Below are positions 1 through 8,920 of a stretch of 25,314 bases of DNA, one piece after another. Origin of the DNA: UBA8653 sp963978155 (GTDB taxonomy: Bacteria > Planctomycetota > Phycisphaerae > Phycisphaerales > SM1A02); assembly GCA_963978155.1 (NCBI GenBank), contig CAXBRK010000020.1, positions 1 to 25,314 of the forward strand, in the 5' to 3' direction. The position numbers and the translations under genes were made by a program. How positions within the stretch are numbered: the first letter of the stretch is position 1; the number at the start of each line of letters is the position of its first letter. The notes under the pieces are model-generated. The model did no database searches. It was not told where the DNA came from and saw only the letters and a list, made by a program, of their open reading frames with translations.

Positions 1-1225
<1,225 letters not shown>

Positions 1226-1243
1226 GGAGGATCCATCGTACCC

Positions 1244-2101
1244 CTAAGAAGTACCTTGTCCGTGGGGAACCCGCAGCAAAAGTGGGCGGCTGAGCGCTTG
1301 AATCTTCACCCGGTCGGCCCGCATGGGCTCCCCGTCAATCTCAATCGGAACCGGACGATCGAACACCAGCTCACCCCCGGGATGGGGCGTGGTGGAGAAG
1401 ACCGTTCTCCCCCTTAGCAACAACACCACGCCACGCGCAAGGTCCGTCCAATTCGTCCATCGTCCCATTCTCAACTCTTCCGAGCAGCGGGCACCGCGCG
1501 GGCCAATTCGGATGCCACCGCCATGCCTTCCCCCCCGTCCGATCACCACGTGCCGTACCCGTTCACCCTCGCAAGCAAATCGACCGCACGACGCCAGCGC
1601 CCGCACCGCGGCCAACGGATACGCCAGCGGCCCACACCACCGAAACGGCGCCAACTTTGATGCGGCCGCGCCGCCAAGTCCGATCGAGAGCGCGTTCACC
1701 ATGGGATGGACCTGTTGATGCGCTCCGCAGGTCACGGTGACTTCAGACATGGGCAAGCTGCACCAACGTGCCGATGCTTGCAGGCTGCGCAAACCCTCGG
1801 TGACACCACGCGGCAAACCAAGATCGGCAGCGACATCGTTGCCCGTGCCTGCGGCCACCAGTGCACAGGGCCGCGCCAAACGAGCCGCCGCCTGCAGCGT
1901 GCCATCGCCCCCCCAAGCCACCAGCAATCGGCCGGGTTCAGCTTGAATTTGATCTTCCCAACCGTCCGATCCCAACTCCACGGCCGGGGCAGATCGCCAA
2001 GGTGCCGGACAGGGCTGGGCTCGTGGAGAACGCAAGAAGATCACAGAATCTGGCCCTCGGGGTCCATCGTGCTCTTCGGGCTTCGTAGGATCAGTCATCA
2101 T
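1244..2101 (-). CDS. Diacylglycerol kinase / lipid kinase family protein (DAGK_cat)
   Basis: This 285-residue protein has the lipid-kinase catalytic hallmarks. GGDGT is at residues 64-68 (nucleotide loop), GTGND at 85-89, NALSIGLGG around 136-144, and IEIDGEP near 253-259 in the C-terminal beta-sandwich. This is the order seen in YegS, DgkB and LCB5-type enzymes, which phosphorylate diacylglycerol or related lipids at the inner membrane face. The usual DGxLD stretch in the C-terminal domain is not recognisable, so the substrate is uncertain. The frame starts with two Met codons (2101 and 2098). The first shares the bases CATG with the start of the divergent DUF493 gene. An internal start would remove the first strand of the nucleotide-binding domain, so one of these two is likely. 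It is probably transcribed ahead of the downstream dehydrogenase. Confidence 0.85.
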   Translation of the reverse strand: MMTDPTKPEEHDGPRGPDSVIFLRSPRAQPCPAPWRSAPAVELGSDGWEDQIQAEPGRLLVAWGGDGTLQAAARLARPCALVAAGTGNDVAADLGLPRGVTEGLRSLQASARWCSLPMSEVTVTCGAHQQVHPMVNALSIGLGGAAASKLAPFRWCGPLAYPLAAVRALASCGRFACEGERVRHVVIGRGGRHGGGIRIGPRGARCSEELRMGRWTNWTDLARGVVLLLRGRTVFSTTPHPGGELVFDRPVPIEIDGEPMRADRVKIQALSRPLLLRVPHGQGTS

Positions 2102-2348
2102 GGCTCAAGAACGTCCGGATATTGAGTATCCCTGCAATTGGGAGTTTCGCATCATTGGGGCCGATGAGGCGGGCTTGCGGGAAGCCATTGCCGGCGTTGT
2201 GGGCAACCAGAACCACGAAATCAGCCCTGGACACACCAAAGGGGCCTGGATCAGCATCCATCTCACCATGTGGGTCCTGGATGAAGAGCATCGCAACACG
2301 GTCTACCGCATGCTGTTGAAGCATCCCTTGGTGAAAATGATTCTCTGA
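2100..2348 (+). CDS. DUF493 (YbeD-like) small protein
   Basis: This 82-residue protein matches the YbeD/DUF493 family over its length. It has an N-terminal YPCNWEFRIIG strand, a helix with EAIAGVV, a central KGAWISIHLTMWV strand, and the ending HPLVKMIL, which corresponds to the conserved IVRMVL ending of E. coli YbeD. The family has an ACT-like fold, and its molecular role is not settled. In many proteobacteria it sits next to lipoate ligase; here it precedes feoAB instead. The ATG at 2100 fits the family length. It overlaps by two bases the start of the divergent lipid-kinase-like gene, so the 5' signals of both must lie inside the other gene. No clear Shine-Dalgarno sequence is visible. 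Confidence 0.85.
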   Translation: MAQERPDIEYPCNWEFRIIGADEAGLREAIAGVVGNQNHEISPGHTKGAWISIHLTMWVLDEEHRNTVYRMLLKHPLVKMIL

Positions 2349-2402
2349 ATCAATTGCACCCACCCCCAGCGGTCTCCGCTAGGATGAGAATCGTTCGCAA
2401 CC
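2349..2402 (+). promoter_or_regulatory. Candidate feoA promoter/regulatory region
   Basis: The 54 bases between the DUF493 stop and feoA hold a short hairpin (AGCGG-TCT-CCGCT, 2368-2380), a TAGGAT at 2380-2385 that could be a -10 element, and TTGCAC at 2354-2359. The 20-base spacer between the two hexamers is too long for an ordinary sigma-70 promoter. The stretch TGAGAATCGTTCGCA (2385-2399) resembles a degraded Fur box (about 10 of 14 informative positions by eye). This would fit iron control of feoAB, but the match is weak and the assignment is a guess. Confidence 0.25.
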
Positions 2403-2675
2403 ATGTCCACCGCACCGACCACAACTCCTGCCGCACCGCGTGCTCCACGGACCCTTCGCTTGGCCGAAGTGCCTTCGGGGGCCCAAGTCACCGTCTGTGA
2501 CACCTGCGACTGTGGGGAGCATCAAGCGCTCTTGCATGCCATGGGATTGGTGGACTGCTGCAAACTGACCGTTCGCCAAGCGGGTGACCCCTGCATTGTC
2601 GAGGTCAACCAGGTTCGGATGGGACTGTGCCAAGAGATGAGCCGAAACATCCGAGTCGAACTCGACCAAGACTGA
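2403..2675 (+). CDS. feoA: FeoA family protein, cysteine-rich
   Basis: This 90-residue protein has an SH3-like FeoA core from about residue 18 to 87, with LRLAEVPSGAQVTV at the start, HAMGLVDCC in the middle, and GLCQEMSRNIRV at the end. FeoA is a small cytosolic partner of the FeoB ferrous-iron transporter, thought to modulate its activity. The gene lies 28 bases ahead of feoB, which supports the call. It is unusual in carrying seven cysteines (32, 35, 37, 52, 53, 64, 76), including a CDTCDC cluster; classical FeoA proteins have few or none. The first 17 residues are low-complexity Ala/Thr/Pro. The ATG at 2403 has no clear ribosome binding site. Confidence 0.88.
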   Translation: MSTAPTTTPAAPRAPRTLRLAEVPSGAQVTVCDTCDCGEHQALLHAMGLVDCCKLTVRQAGDPCIVEVNQVRMGLCQEMSRNIRVELDQD

Positions 2676-2703
2676 CTCTGCTTCTCATCTCATCCCCACC
2701 ACC

Positions 2704-4500
2704 ATGCAACACATTCTTTTGATTGGGAATCCCAACGTTGGGAAGTCAACCCTCATCGGCGCGCTCGGTGGGCAAAACGCCAAGACGGCCAACATCTCCG
2801 GGGTGACCGCCGGCTCCAGCGAGCACAAGGTGTCCTTTCAGGGCCAAGACCTTTGTGTGGTGGACCTGCCAGGGTGCTACGCCTTGGACTTGGACCGTCC
2901 GGAATCAAAGAGTGTTCGCGACGGACTGAACCAGTACCCAGACGCCACGGTGGTGTACGTCGCCGACGCCACCGCACCGGCACGATCGCTGGCCATGCTC
3001 GCGGAAGTGCTTTCGACGGGCCGAAGCGTGTTGGTGCTCTTCAACCGCTGTGATGTGGTGGAAGCCCGCGGAGGCCGCGTGAATGAACCAGAGCTTGAGC
3101 GCACCTTGGGGCTTCCGGTTCTGGCAACTTCCTTGGTGAAAGGCGTTCCGGAAAACTTCACCGAGAGTTTGGCCCAAGCGAAAGCCGCACCCGCACCGGA
3201 ACTCACCGACGCGGCCGCCCGACTGACGTGGGCGACCAGCCACGTGGCTTCAACCATCCAAGTGGGAACCAGTTCCAAGCGGTCCGACTGGTTGGACTGG
3301 TGCACGGGACACCGAATTTTGGGTCCGGCCATCTTCCTTGGTCTCATGACCGCCCTGTTCTGGTGCGTGTTCAGTGTGGCAGGCATTCCGATGGGCTGGA
3401 TCGAATCCTTCTTTGCCATGGCCAAAGATGCGGTGGCCCCCCTGGCCGGAGAAGGCTTGTTTGGCGAATTCGTCGTCGATGGCGTCATCGGAAGTTTGGA
3501 AGGCACCGTGATTTTTGTGCCGCAAATTGCCATGCTCTTTGGGCTGATCTCGTTGCTGGAACAATCGGGGTACTTGGCCCGCGCCGCTTTTGCCTTGGAT
3601 CGAAGTCTGCGACGGTTTGGTCTTTCGGGATGGTCTTTCCTTCCCGCCCTCACCGCCCATGCCTGCGCGATCCCAGCCATCATGGGCACGCGCTTGATCG
3701 CAGAACCACGCGACCGGCTGGCAACAGTTCTGGCCCTTCCTTTCTTCAGTTGCGCGGCGCGGCTTCCCGTGTACGCCTTGCTGACGTCTTTGCTCTTTCC
3801 AGAAAATCCCACCGCCCAAGCCATTGCCTTCGTGGCCTGTTATGTCATGGGTGGCTTGGTGGGGCTCGGCACCGTGGCGTTGCTTCGGTTCTTCCATCTG
3901 CGTCGCCCCCCCGCCCCGTTCATGATGGAGTTGCCACCGTGGTGCCGGCCCTCGATCAAAGCAGCCGTTGAGGAATCCGCACGACGCAGCGGTGTGTTTC
4001 TCAAGAAAGCGGGCACAGTCATTCTGGCCATCGGCATTGGGCTTTGGGTCCTGACCGCCTTTCCACGCGTGGAAGACACCGCACCAAGTATTGAACGCTC
4101 TTTCGCCGGACAAACCGGTCAATTCCTCGAACCCGCGATCGAACCCTTGGGTTGGGACTGGCGGATCGGCGTTGGGGTGGTCACCAGCTTCGCCGCCCGG
4201 GAAGTGTTTGCCACCACCACCGCGGTGCTGTTTGCGGAAGATGAGGAAGCCGACGAAGCCACGCTTCGGGCCAGAGTGAGTGCCGCGACCACCCCAGATG
4301 GAGAACGGCTCTTCACGATTCCGACCACAGCGGGATTGCTGACATTTTATGTGCTGGCCCTGCAGTGTCTGCCCACCGTGGCGGTGGTGCGCCGCGAACT
4401 CGAATCGTGGCGCTGGGCCCTTGGCCTCTTGGCTTGGTCCACCGCGGTCGCCTGGGCCGGAGCTTTGTTGACCCGCGCCCTTGCTTCCCTGTTACTTTGA
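2704..4500 (+). CDS. feoB: Ferrous iron transporter FeoB (short form)
   Basis: This 598-residue membrane protein has an N-terminal G domain. The P-loop GNPNVGKST is at 8-16, the switch Thr at about 35, DLPG at 54-57, NRCD at 114-117, and the G5 loop around 142-145. A polytopic transport domain follows from about residue 205. The two conserved gate repeats are present as HACAIPAIMGTR (319-330) and PFFSCAARLPVY (346-357), with cysteines 321 and 350 where FeoB proteins carry pore cysteines. SFAAREVFATT (495-505) matches the second gate region. E. coli FeoB has 773 residues; this one has shorter linkers and no long C-terminal tail. It imports Fe(II) across the inner membrane using a GTPase-like regulatory domain. 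It directly follows feoA. The gene downstream starts four bases after its stop. Confidence 0.95.
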   Translation: MQHILLIGNPNVGKSTLIGALGGQNAKTANISGVTAGSSEHKVSFQGQDLCVVDLPGCYALDLDRPESKSVRDGLNQYPDATVVYVADATAPARSLAMLAEVLSTGRSVLVLFNRCDVVEARGGRVNEPELERTLGLPVLATSLVKGVPENFTESLAQAKAAPAPELTDAAARLTWATSHVASTIQVGTSSKRSDWLDWCTGHRILGPAIFLGLMTALFWCVFSVAGIPMGWIESFFAMAKDAVAPLAGEGLFGEFVVDGVIGSLEGTVIFVPQIAMLFGLISLLEQSGYLARAAFALDRSLRRFGLSGWSFLPALTAHACAIPAIMGTRLIAEPRDRLATVLALPFFSCAARLPVYALLTSLLFPENPTAQAIAFVACYVMGGLVGLGTVALLRFFHLRRPPAPFMMELPPWCRPSIKAAVEESARRSGVFLKKAGTVILAIGIGLWVLTAFPRVEDTAPSIERSFAGQTGQFLEPAIEPLGWDWRIGVGVVTSFAAREVFATTTAVLFAEDEEADEATLRARVSAATTPDGERLFTIPTTAGLLTFYVLALQCLPTVAVVRRELESWRWALGLLAWSTAVAWAGALLTRALASLLL

Positions 4501-4504
4501 TTTC

Positions 4505-5422
4505 ATGAATCATCTTGATCGCCGTGCATTTCTGGCCAGTGGAGCGGCTGCGGGCCTTCCGTCTCTTCCAACTTCAACCCAACCTTGGTCATTGAACCCA
4601 GAGCAGCCCGGCCTCACCAAGAACACCGCATTCGCCATCAACATTGAGATGTGGCGGTTCGGGAAACGCACCCGCGCCGAACGCATCCGAAAGGTGGCCG
4701 AGCTCGGCTTCAAATTCGTTGAATTCTGGGGGCGACCCAGCGAACAAGAAATTCAGGATCTGCGTGCCGCCTGCGACGAGACCGGCGTGAAGATCACCCA
4801 GTTCACCGGGTTTGGAGGCTGGGCTTGGCAAGGTGCCATCTGCAACCCCAAGGCCGAAGACCGCAACCACGCCAAGTTCGTGGAAGAAGTCAAGACATCC
4901 TGTGCGGTCGCCAAAGCCTTGGACATTCCCATGATGACCATCATCTGCGGCAATGAAGTTCCAGATGTTTCACTGGAAGCCATGCACAACTCGGTCATCA
5001 AAGGTCTCAAGCAAGCCGCCCCAATCTGCGAAGAGCAGGGCATCATGATGATTTGCGAGCCCATGAACACCCGGGTCGATCACCGAGGGCACTGCTTCTA
5101 CGGCTCGGAGCATCCGGTTCGAATTTGCCGAGAAGTCAACTCCCCCATGTGCAAGCTCAACTGGGACGTTTACCACATGCAGATCATGGAAGGTGATTTG
5201 TGCCGTCGTTTGCGTGAGGGTTGGGACCAAGTGGGCTACGTGCAAATCGCCGACAACCCCGGGCGTCAAGAACCAGGCACGGGAGAAATTGCCTACTGGC
5301 GGGTCTACCAAGAGCTGAAAGCGTTGGGCTACAACAAGCCCGTCGGCGTCGAAGCCAACCCCAGCGGCCCCGAGCGTGAGGCGGCGATCAGGTTGGCCGA
5401 AAGCGACAACTGGTCAAGCTAA
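4505..5422 (+). CDS. Tat-exported hydroxypyruvate-isomerase-like TIM-barrel protein
   Basis: The 305-residue product starts at the ATG at 4505, which puts a twin-arginine signal at the front (DRRAFLASGAAAG, residues 5-17). An upstream in-frame start at 4481 would lie inside feoB and bury the signal. The rest is a xylose-isomerase-like TIM barrel of the Hyi family. It has ICEPMNTR (183-190), NWDVYHMQIMEGD (219-231), VQIADNPGRQEPGTGEI (246-262) and GVEANPSG (281-288). Glu185 and Glu283 fit the paired catalytic glutamates, and Asp221/His224 fit the metal site. Known Hyi enzymes interconvert hydroxypyruvate and tartronate semialdehyde in the cytosol. An exported version more probably acts on a sugar or sugar acid in the periplasm, as for other planctomycete epimerase/isomerase-like proteins. 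The substrate is unknown. The gene begins four bases after feoB, suggesting coupling. Confidence 0.9.
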   Translation: MNHLDRRAFLASGAAAGLPSLPTSTQPWSLNPEQPGLTKNTAFAINIEMWRFGKRTRAERIRKVAELGFKFVEFWGRPSEQEIQDLRAACDETGVKITQFTGFGGWAWQGAICNPKAEDRNHAKFVEEVKTSCAVAKALDIPMMTIICGNEVPDVSLEAMHNSVIKGLKQAAPICEEQGIMMICEPMNTRVDHRGHCFYGSEHPVRICREVNSPMCKLNWDVYHMQIMEGDLCRRLREGWDQVGYVQIADNPGRQEPGTGEIAYWRVYQELKALGYNKPVGVEANPSGPEREAAIRLAESDNWSS

Positions 5423-5443
5423 AGGGCCCCCGAACACACGGGT

Positions 5444-6028
5444 TCAGCCAAACCACCCACGTCTTTTCTGCTCGGGCTTGACGTACACCGAAGGATCTTC
5501 GGAATGCTTGGTCCATTCGATGCGTTCCGGTCGGTAGCCATGGCCGACCAAACGCTCGCAGATCCCCTTTTGCAGATCTGGATCCAAAATCTTCTCACGC
5601 GAGAGAATCCAAAGCCGCTTGTGATCGGGCTGACCTACGACGCTGTACTCGTAATTGTCTCCAAGTTCGATAACCCAATAGTGGGCGGAAGTGGGCCAAA
5701 CGAAAGACACTTTCCAGCGGGTGTTCTTCGAGCCTGAAACAATTTTTGCGGTGGCATTTTGCTCTTTGAAGCTCCCATCAAAGGCTTTCTTCCGGCCCGT
5801 ACTTTGGAAGTCGATCTTGCCATCTTTGCGAAGACGGTAGTTCGTCTTGACCGCCACGTAATCTTTCTGCCATGGGTTCGGATACCGACCGATTTCAAAC
5901 CAATCCCCCATATACCGCTTCAAATCAACTTGGGGCACACACTTCGGCTTGGGGGCCGTCATGTTCAAGAAAAGACTTGGCGAAGCGACGCAAGTCGCCA
6001 TGGTGCACAGTGAGTCGCGTCGGTTCAT
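5444..6028 (-). CDS. Lipocalin family protein (Blc-like)
   Basis: The 194-residue protein matches bacterial lipocalins. The first signature, VDLKRYMGDWFEIGRYPNP, is at 34-52 with the invariant Gly-x-Trp at 41-43. The second, YSVVGQPDHKRLWILSRE, is at 128-145. E. coli Blc is an outer-membrane lipoprotein that binds fatty acids or lysophospholipids and is linked to envelope stress. Here the N-terminus (NRRDSL, then a mixed stretch to residue 30) is not a clean lipobox or Sec signal. It could be a poor twin-arginine signal or the start may be mis-placed. It is the last gene of a five-gene minus-strand run, 20 bases after the protease gene, and it converges with the isomerase-like gene with only 21 bases between stops. 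The C-terminus is basic (KRRGWFG). Confidence 0.9.
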   Translation of the reverse strand: MNRRDSLCTMATCVASPSLFLNMTAPKPKCVPQVDLKRYMGDWFEIGRYPNPWQKDYVAVKTNYRLRKDGKIDFQSTGRKKAFDGSFKEQNATAKIVSGSKNTRWKVSFVWPTSAHYWVIELGDNYEYSVVGQPDHKRLWILSREKILDPDLQKGICERLVGHGYRPERIEWTKHSEDPSVYVKPEQKRRGWFG

Positions 6029-6048
6029 AGGGGAAGGATTTTAGTCTC

Positions 6049-8103
6049 TTAATCCAGAGGGATGACGACACGTTGATCAGAAGGCCGTTTGGGTTGCCGT
6101 GAAGGCACTTCCGCCAACACCGAACGCAAGGTCGCGGCGGGAAGAGCCCAATTGGTGGATCGATCGGCGTGTGCGATCTGCAATCCAATCACCCGCCCTT
6201 CCAAATCGACCAACGGTGCCCCGACATCCCGAGGCCCCAGCAAAGCATCGTGCCGGATGGCGGGGCCAAACCCGGTCCGGCGTTCATTGGCTTCGACAAT
6301 GTCATTGCCGAATGGGGTAGGCAACCCATCCGCATACTCCGGGCGACGACGCAATTGAACGCTCACCGTCATTTCGACACCATCGCGCTCAATGGCGACC
6401 TGAATACGATCGCCAACGCGGAAGCGTCGCAACGCATCGCGAAGGGAAGGACCGACTTCCGCTTCATTGACCCGAACGATGACATCTCCGGCTCGCAATC
6501 CCGCAGCCCGGGCCGCGCCATCTGGAAGAACACGAGAAATGGTGACGCCGCGTTCATTCTCTTCAAAACGGCTCATTTCAACGCCCAGGAACGGAGCTTC
6601 GGGGTCCCCGGAATCGGGAGTACCGGCCACCGAGCGAGCACTGACCACGGCTTGGCCTGGCGCATTCACACAAAGAAGAACTTCACCAAGCTCCGGAGTC
6701 TGATCCGACTGAAATTGCAGTGGGGTCAGATCATTTGGACCAAGTTCAAGCACCGCCAAGTCGAACGCAGGATCTTGGTAAATCAGAGTGAGGTCGTATT
6801 CTCGATCGAGGTAATCGAGAGCACGAAGTTGTTCACGCGTGGGTAATGATGAAGCTTTGGTGAGGACCAAATTGTCATCGACGAGTGTGCCGAGGGAGAT
6901 GGTCGTCCGCTGGTTGGCAATTTTGAGCACACCTTCTCGGAGTGCGTCGGAGAGATGGTCGACGTCAATCGAAGGTGTTCGCTTGCGTCCTCGCGAGAAG
7001 CTTCGTTCCATCTGAACCCACGAACGCCAATCGATCATCTCCGGAAGACGCTCGAGCAGAGACTCCCAGCGTTCTGGGGTCATCTTCCTGAGCACCGCCA
7101 AGTCGGAATCATTTTGCAAGTGGTCCAGATCCCACCACCCCAATGTGATGGCCCGGTCCAAACGCTCCCAAGCTTTCTGAATTTCATCGTCCATCTGCCC
7201 CATTTCACCGAGACCGTAAGCGTGGCGCGCGAAGCGGCCATGACCACAGGCTGCGTGGAACCAGACATGCGGGGTGTTCTCCCACATTTGGTTGGAGGTC
7301 ATCCGGTCCATGCGGGCCACCGCTTGGCGATACGCCTCATCGCTCATGCGTCGTTCGGCTTGTCCCAAACGCTGGTAGGCGTCGTCGATCATCGCCTCGA
7401 GCTCGGGCATGGGATCGCTGTACGTGGTTCCCCCCAACATCAAGGGTTTGGTCAACTCGTACAAATCGATCGGCGTGGCAAAGTTGATGTTCGGGAAGCC
7501 ACCGCACGCGCTGATGACGCCCACCAGTTGGCCATCCAAATCAAAGAGTCCCCCGCCCGAGTCGCCCCCATTGAAGGGAGCGTCCAAACGGAACCGCGGC
7601 CCCATCCGTTCTTGGATACGACCAATACGAACCGGTGCACGTTGACCTGATTCGGGAACATTTGCCACCCAGCCGGCGGCCACCACCCATTCGCCCCGCT
7701 CCACAGAACCAAAAGGTGCGATTGGAGCCACCGTCAAATCATCCGGAGGATCAAGCAGGCGAACCAGGCCAATATCAAAGTCAATGCCGCGGTGGACTTG
7801 GGTCATGAAGATCTGGCCGAGCGTGACGGCTTCCAACTTCCGACCATCCGCCAACGTGACTTCACAATCGAGGCCGGACCGTTCACCGACATGCCCAGCC
7901 GTCAAAATCAAACCGTCATTGCTGATGATGGTGCCTGAGCCGTGGCCTTCACGGAAATCCACACCAATTTCGATGCACACGGTCGATTCGACCACCAGTT
8001 CCGAAACCGCTCTCGTCTTGGTGTCCAACTCCACGAGTTTGGCGAACTGCGTGGGGTCGACCAGAAGATTGAGGCAAAGGAGGAAGGTTGGGAACAAGGG
8101 CAT
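6049..8103 (-). CDS. Secreted trypsin-like (S1C) protease with second degenerate protease fold and PDZ domain
   Basis: This 684-residue protein starts with a probable export signal (residues 1-15). The first trypsin-like domain (about 35-225) has a complete triad: His71 in LTAGHV, Asp110 in FDIGLVRL, and Ser182 in NGGDSGGGLF. A helical middle (about 230-360) contains a TPR-like segment, ITLGWWDLDHLQNDSDLAVLR, of a kind common in planctomycete kinases. A second protease-like fold begins near 385. The His motif reads LTKASS (414-419), Asp448 is kept in AFDLAVLEL, and the Ser loop reads RDVGAP (625-630), so His and Ser are missing. A PDZ domain (about 503-585) is inserted between the Asp strand and the dead Ser loop. 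It probably works in envelope protein quality control like DegP/HtrA proteins. It starts eight bases after the HD-GYP gene. Confidence 0.88.
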   Translation of the reverse strand: MPLFPTFLLCLNLLVDPTQFAKLVELDTKTRAVSELVVESTVCIEIGVDFREGHGSGTIISNDGLILTAGHVGERSGLDCEVTLADGRKLEAVTLGQIFMTQVHRGIDFDIGLVRLLDPPDDLTVAPIAPFGSVERGEWVVAAGWVANVPESGQRAPVRIGRIQERMGPRFRLDAPFNGGDSGGGLFDLDGQLVGVISACGGFPNINFATPIDLYELTKPLMLGGTTYSDPMPELEAMIDDAYQRLGQAERRMSDEAYRQAVARMDRMTSNQMWENTPHVWFHAACGHGRFARHAYGLGEMGQMDDEIQKAWERLDRAITLGWWDLDHLQNDSDLAVLRKMTPERWESLLERLPEMIDWRSWVQMERSFSRGRKRTPSIDVDHLSDALREGVLKIANQRTTISLGTLVDDNLVLTKASSLPTREQLRALDYLDREYDLTLIYQDPAFDLAVLELGPNDLTPLQFQSDQTPELGEVLLCVNAPGQAVVSARSVAGTPDSGDPEAPFLGVEMSRFEENERGVTISRVLPDGAARAAGLRAGDVIVRVNEAEVGPSLRDALRRFRVGDRIQVAIERDGVEMTVSVQLRRRPEYADGLPTPFGNDIVEANERRTGFGPAIRHDALLGPRDVGAPLVDLEGRVIGLQIAHADRSTNWALPAATLRSVLAEVPSRQPKRPSDQRVVIPLD

Positions 8104-8111
8104 ACTCGAGG

Positions 8112-8873
8112 TTAGGCGGAAAGCCGCAAAGGCGATACGCCACCATCTCGAAAGTGTTCACTGATTGCAGAAAACGCCTGAACGACCAGAGGATCGAATT
8201 TCCGCCCTGATTCGGAGACAATGATGCGAACCGCGTCCTCATGCCGCATGGCTTCCTTGTACGCACGGCGATGGGTCAACGCGTCGTACACATCGGCCAC
8301 CGAAACAATCCGAGCACACAGTGGGATCGCGACCCCGGACAACCCAAGCGGATAGCCGCCTCCATCCCAATTTTCGTGGTGGCACAACGCGATGCGGCAG
8401 GCCACATCCAAGAAATCCTGCTCCGGCCACTGTTGTCGCATGGCGTTCAAAATGTCAAAGCCCACCATCGTGTGCCGTCGCATTTGCACCCACTCTTCAT
8501 CAGTGAGACGGCCGGGTTTGAGCAAGATCGCGTCGGGGGTTGAGACTTTGCCAATGTCGTGAAGTTGACTGGTCTCGGCCATGAGATCCACTTGATCGGC
8601 GGTCAATGGATCAGGCTCGTTGGGGTGGGAGAGTCCTTGGCGAACCATCTCAGTGGCAATGGCTGAAACCAAACCACGAATTCGCTGCAGGTGTTCCCCA
8701 GTGTCATCATCTCGGCTCTCCGCCAATTGCGCGAATCCATAGATCACCGCACGGTGAGCTTCGGTGCCGGAAGACCGAGATTCCAACGACTCAATTCGAG
8801 CATCACGCTCTGCCAAAGCGGCTTCCAAAGCAGCAATACGCTGCGCGGTCTGTGCGGGATCGGTCTTGGTCAT
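8112..8873 (-). CDS. HD-GYP domain protein, putative cyclic-di-GMP phosphodiesterase
   Basis: The start at 8873 is chosen because GGAG (GAGGAG) lies six bases ahead of that ATG. A longer frame from 8957 would overlap cutC by 37 bases. The 253-residue protein has a short predicted coiled coil (residues 8-35) and then an HD-GYP domain. Its metal and signature residues are His61 in TGEHLQRI, HDIGK at 105-109, His134 in MRRHTMVG, HHENWDGGGYP at 165-175, and ADVYDALTHRRAY at 193-205. HD-GYP enzymes linearise cyclic-di-GMP, although some members act on other cyclic dinucleotides. There is no receiver, GGDEF or membrane segment, so the input is not visible. The signature reads DGGGYP rather than the common DGSGYP. 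It lies between cutC and the secreted protease in a run of co-directional genes. Confidence 0.92.
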   Translation of the reverse strand: MTKTDPAQTAQRIAALEAALAERDARIESLESRSSGTEAHRAVIYGFAQLAESRDDDTGEHLQRIRGLVSAIATEMVRQGLSHPNEPDPLTADQVDLMAETSQLHDIGKVSTPDAILLKPGRLTDEEWVQMRRHTMVGFDILNAMRQQWPEQDFLDVACRIALCHHENWDGGGYPLGLSGVAIPLCARIVSVADVYDALTHRRAYKEAMRHEDAVRIIVSESGRKFDPLVVQAFSAISEHFRDGGVSPLRLSA

Positions 8874-8920
8874 GCGAGACTCCTCGGTCTCTCCATGATC
8901 GACCGGGTGGCTTCCCGGCT

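Noticed and set aside
2877..4122. Minus-strand frames of 290 and 315 residues inside feoB
   Set aside because: Low-complexity shadows of the feoB coding sequence in GC-rich DNA.
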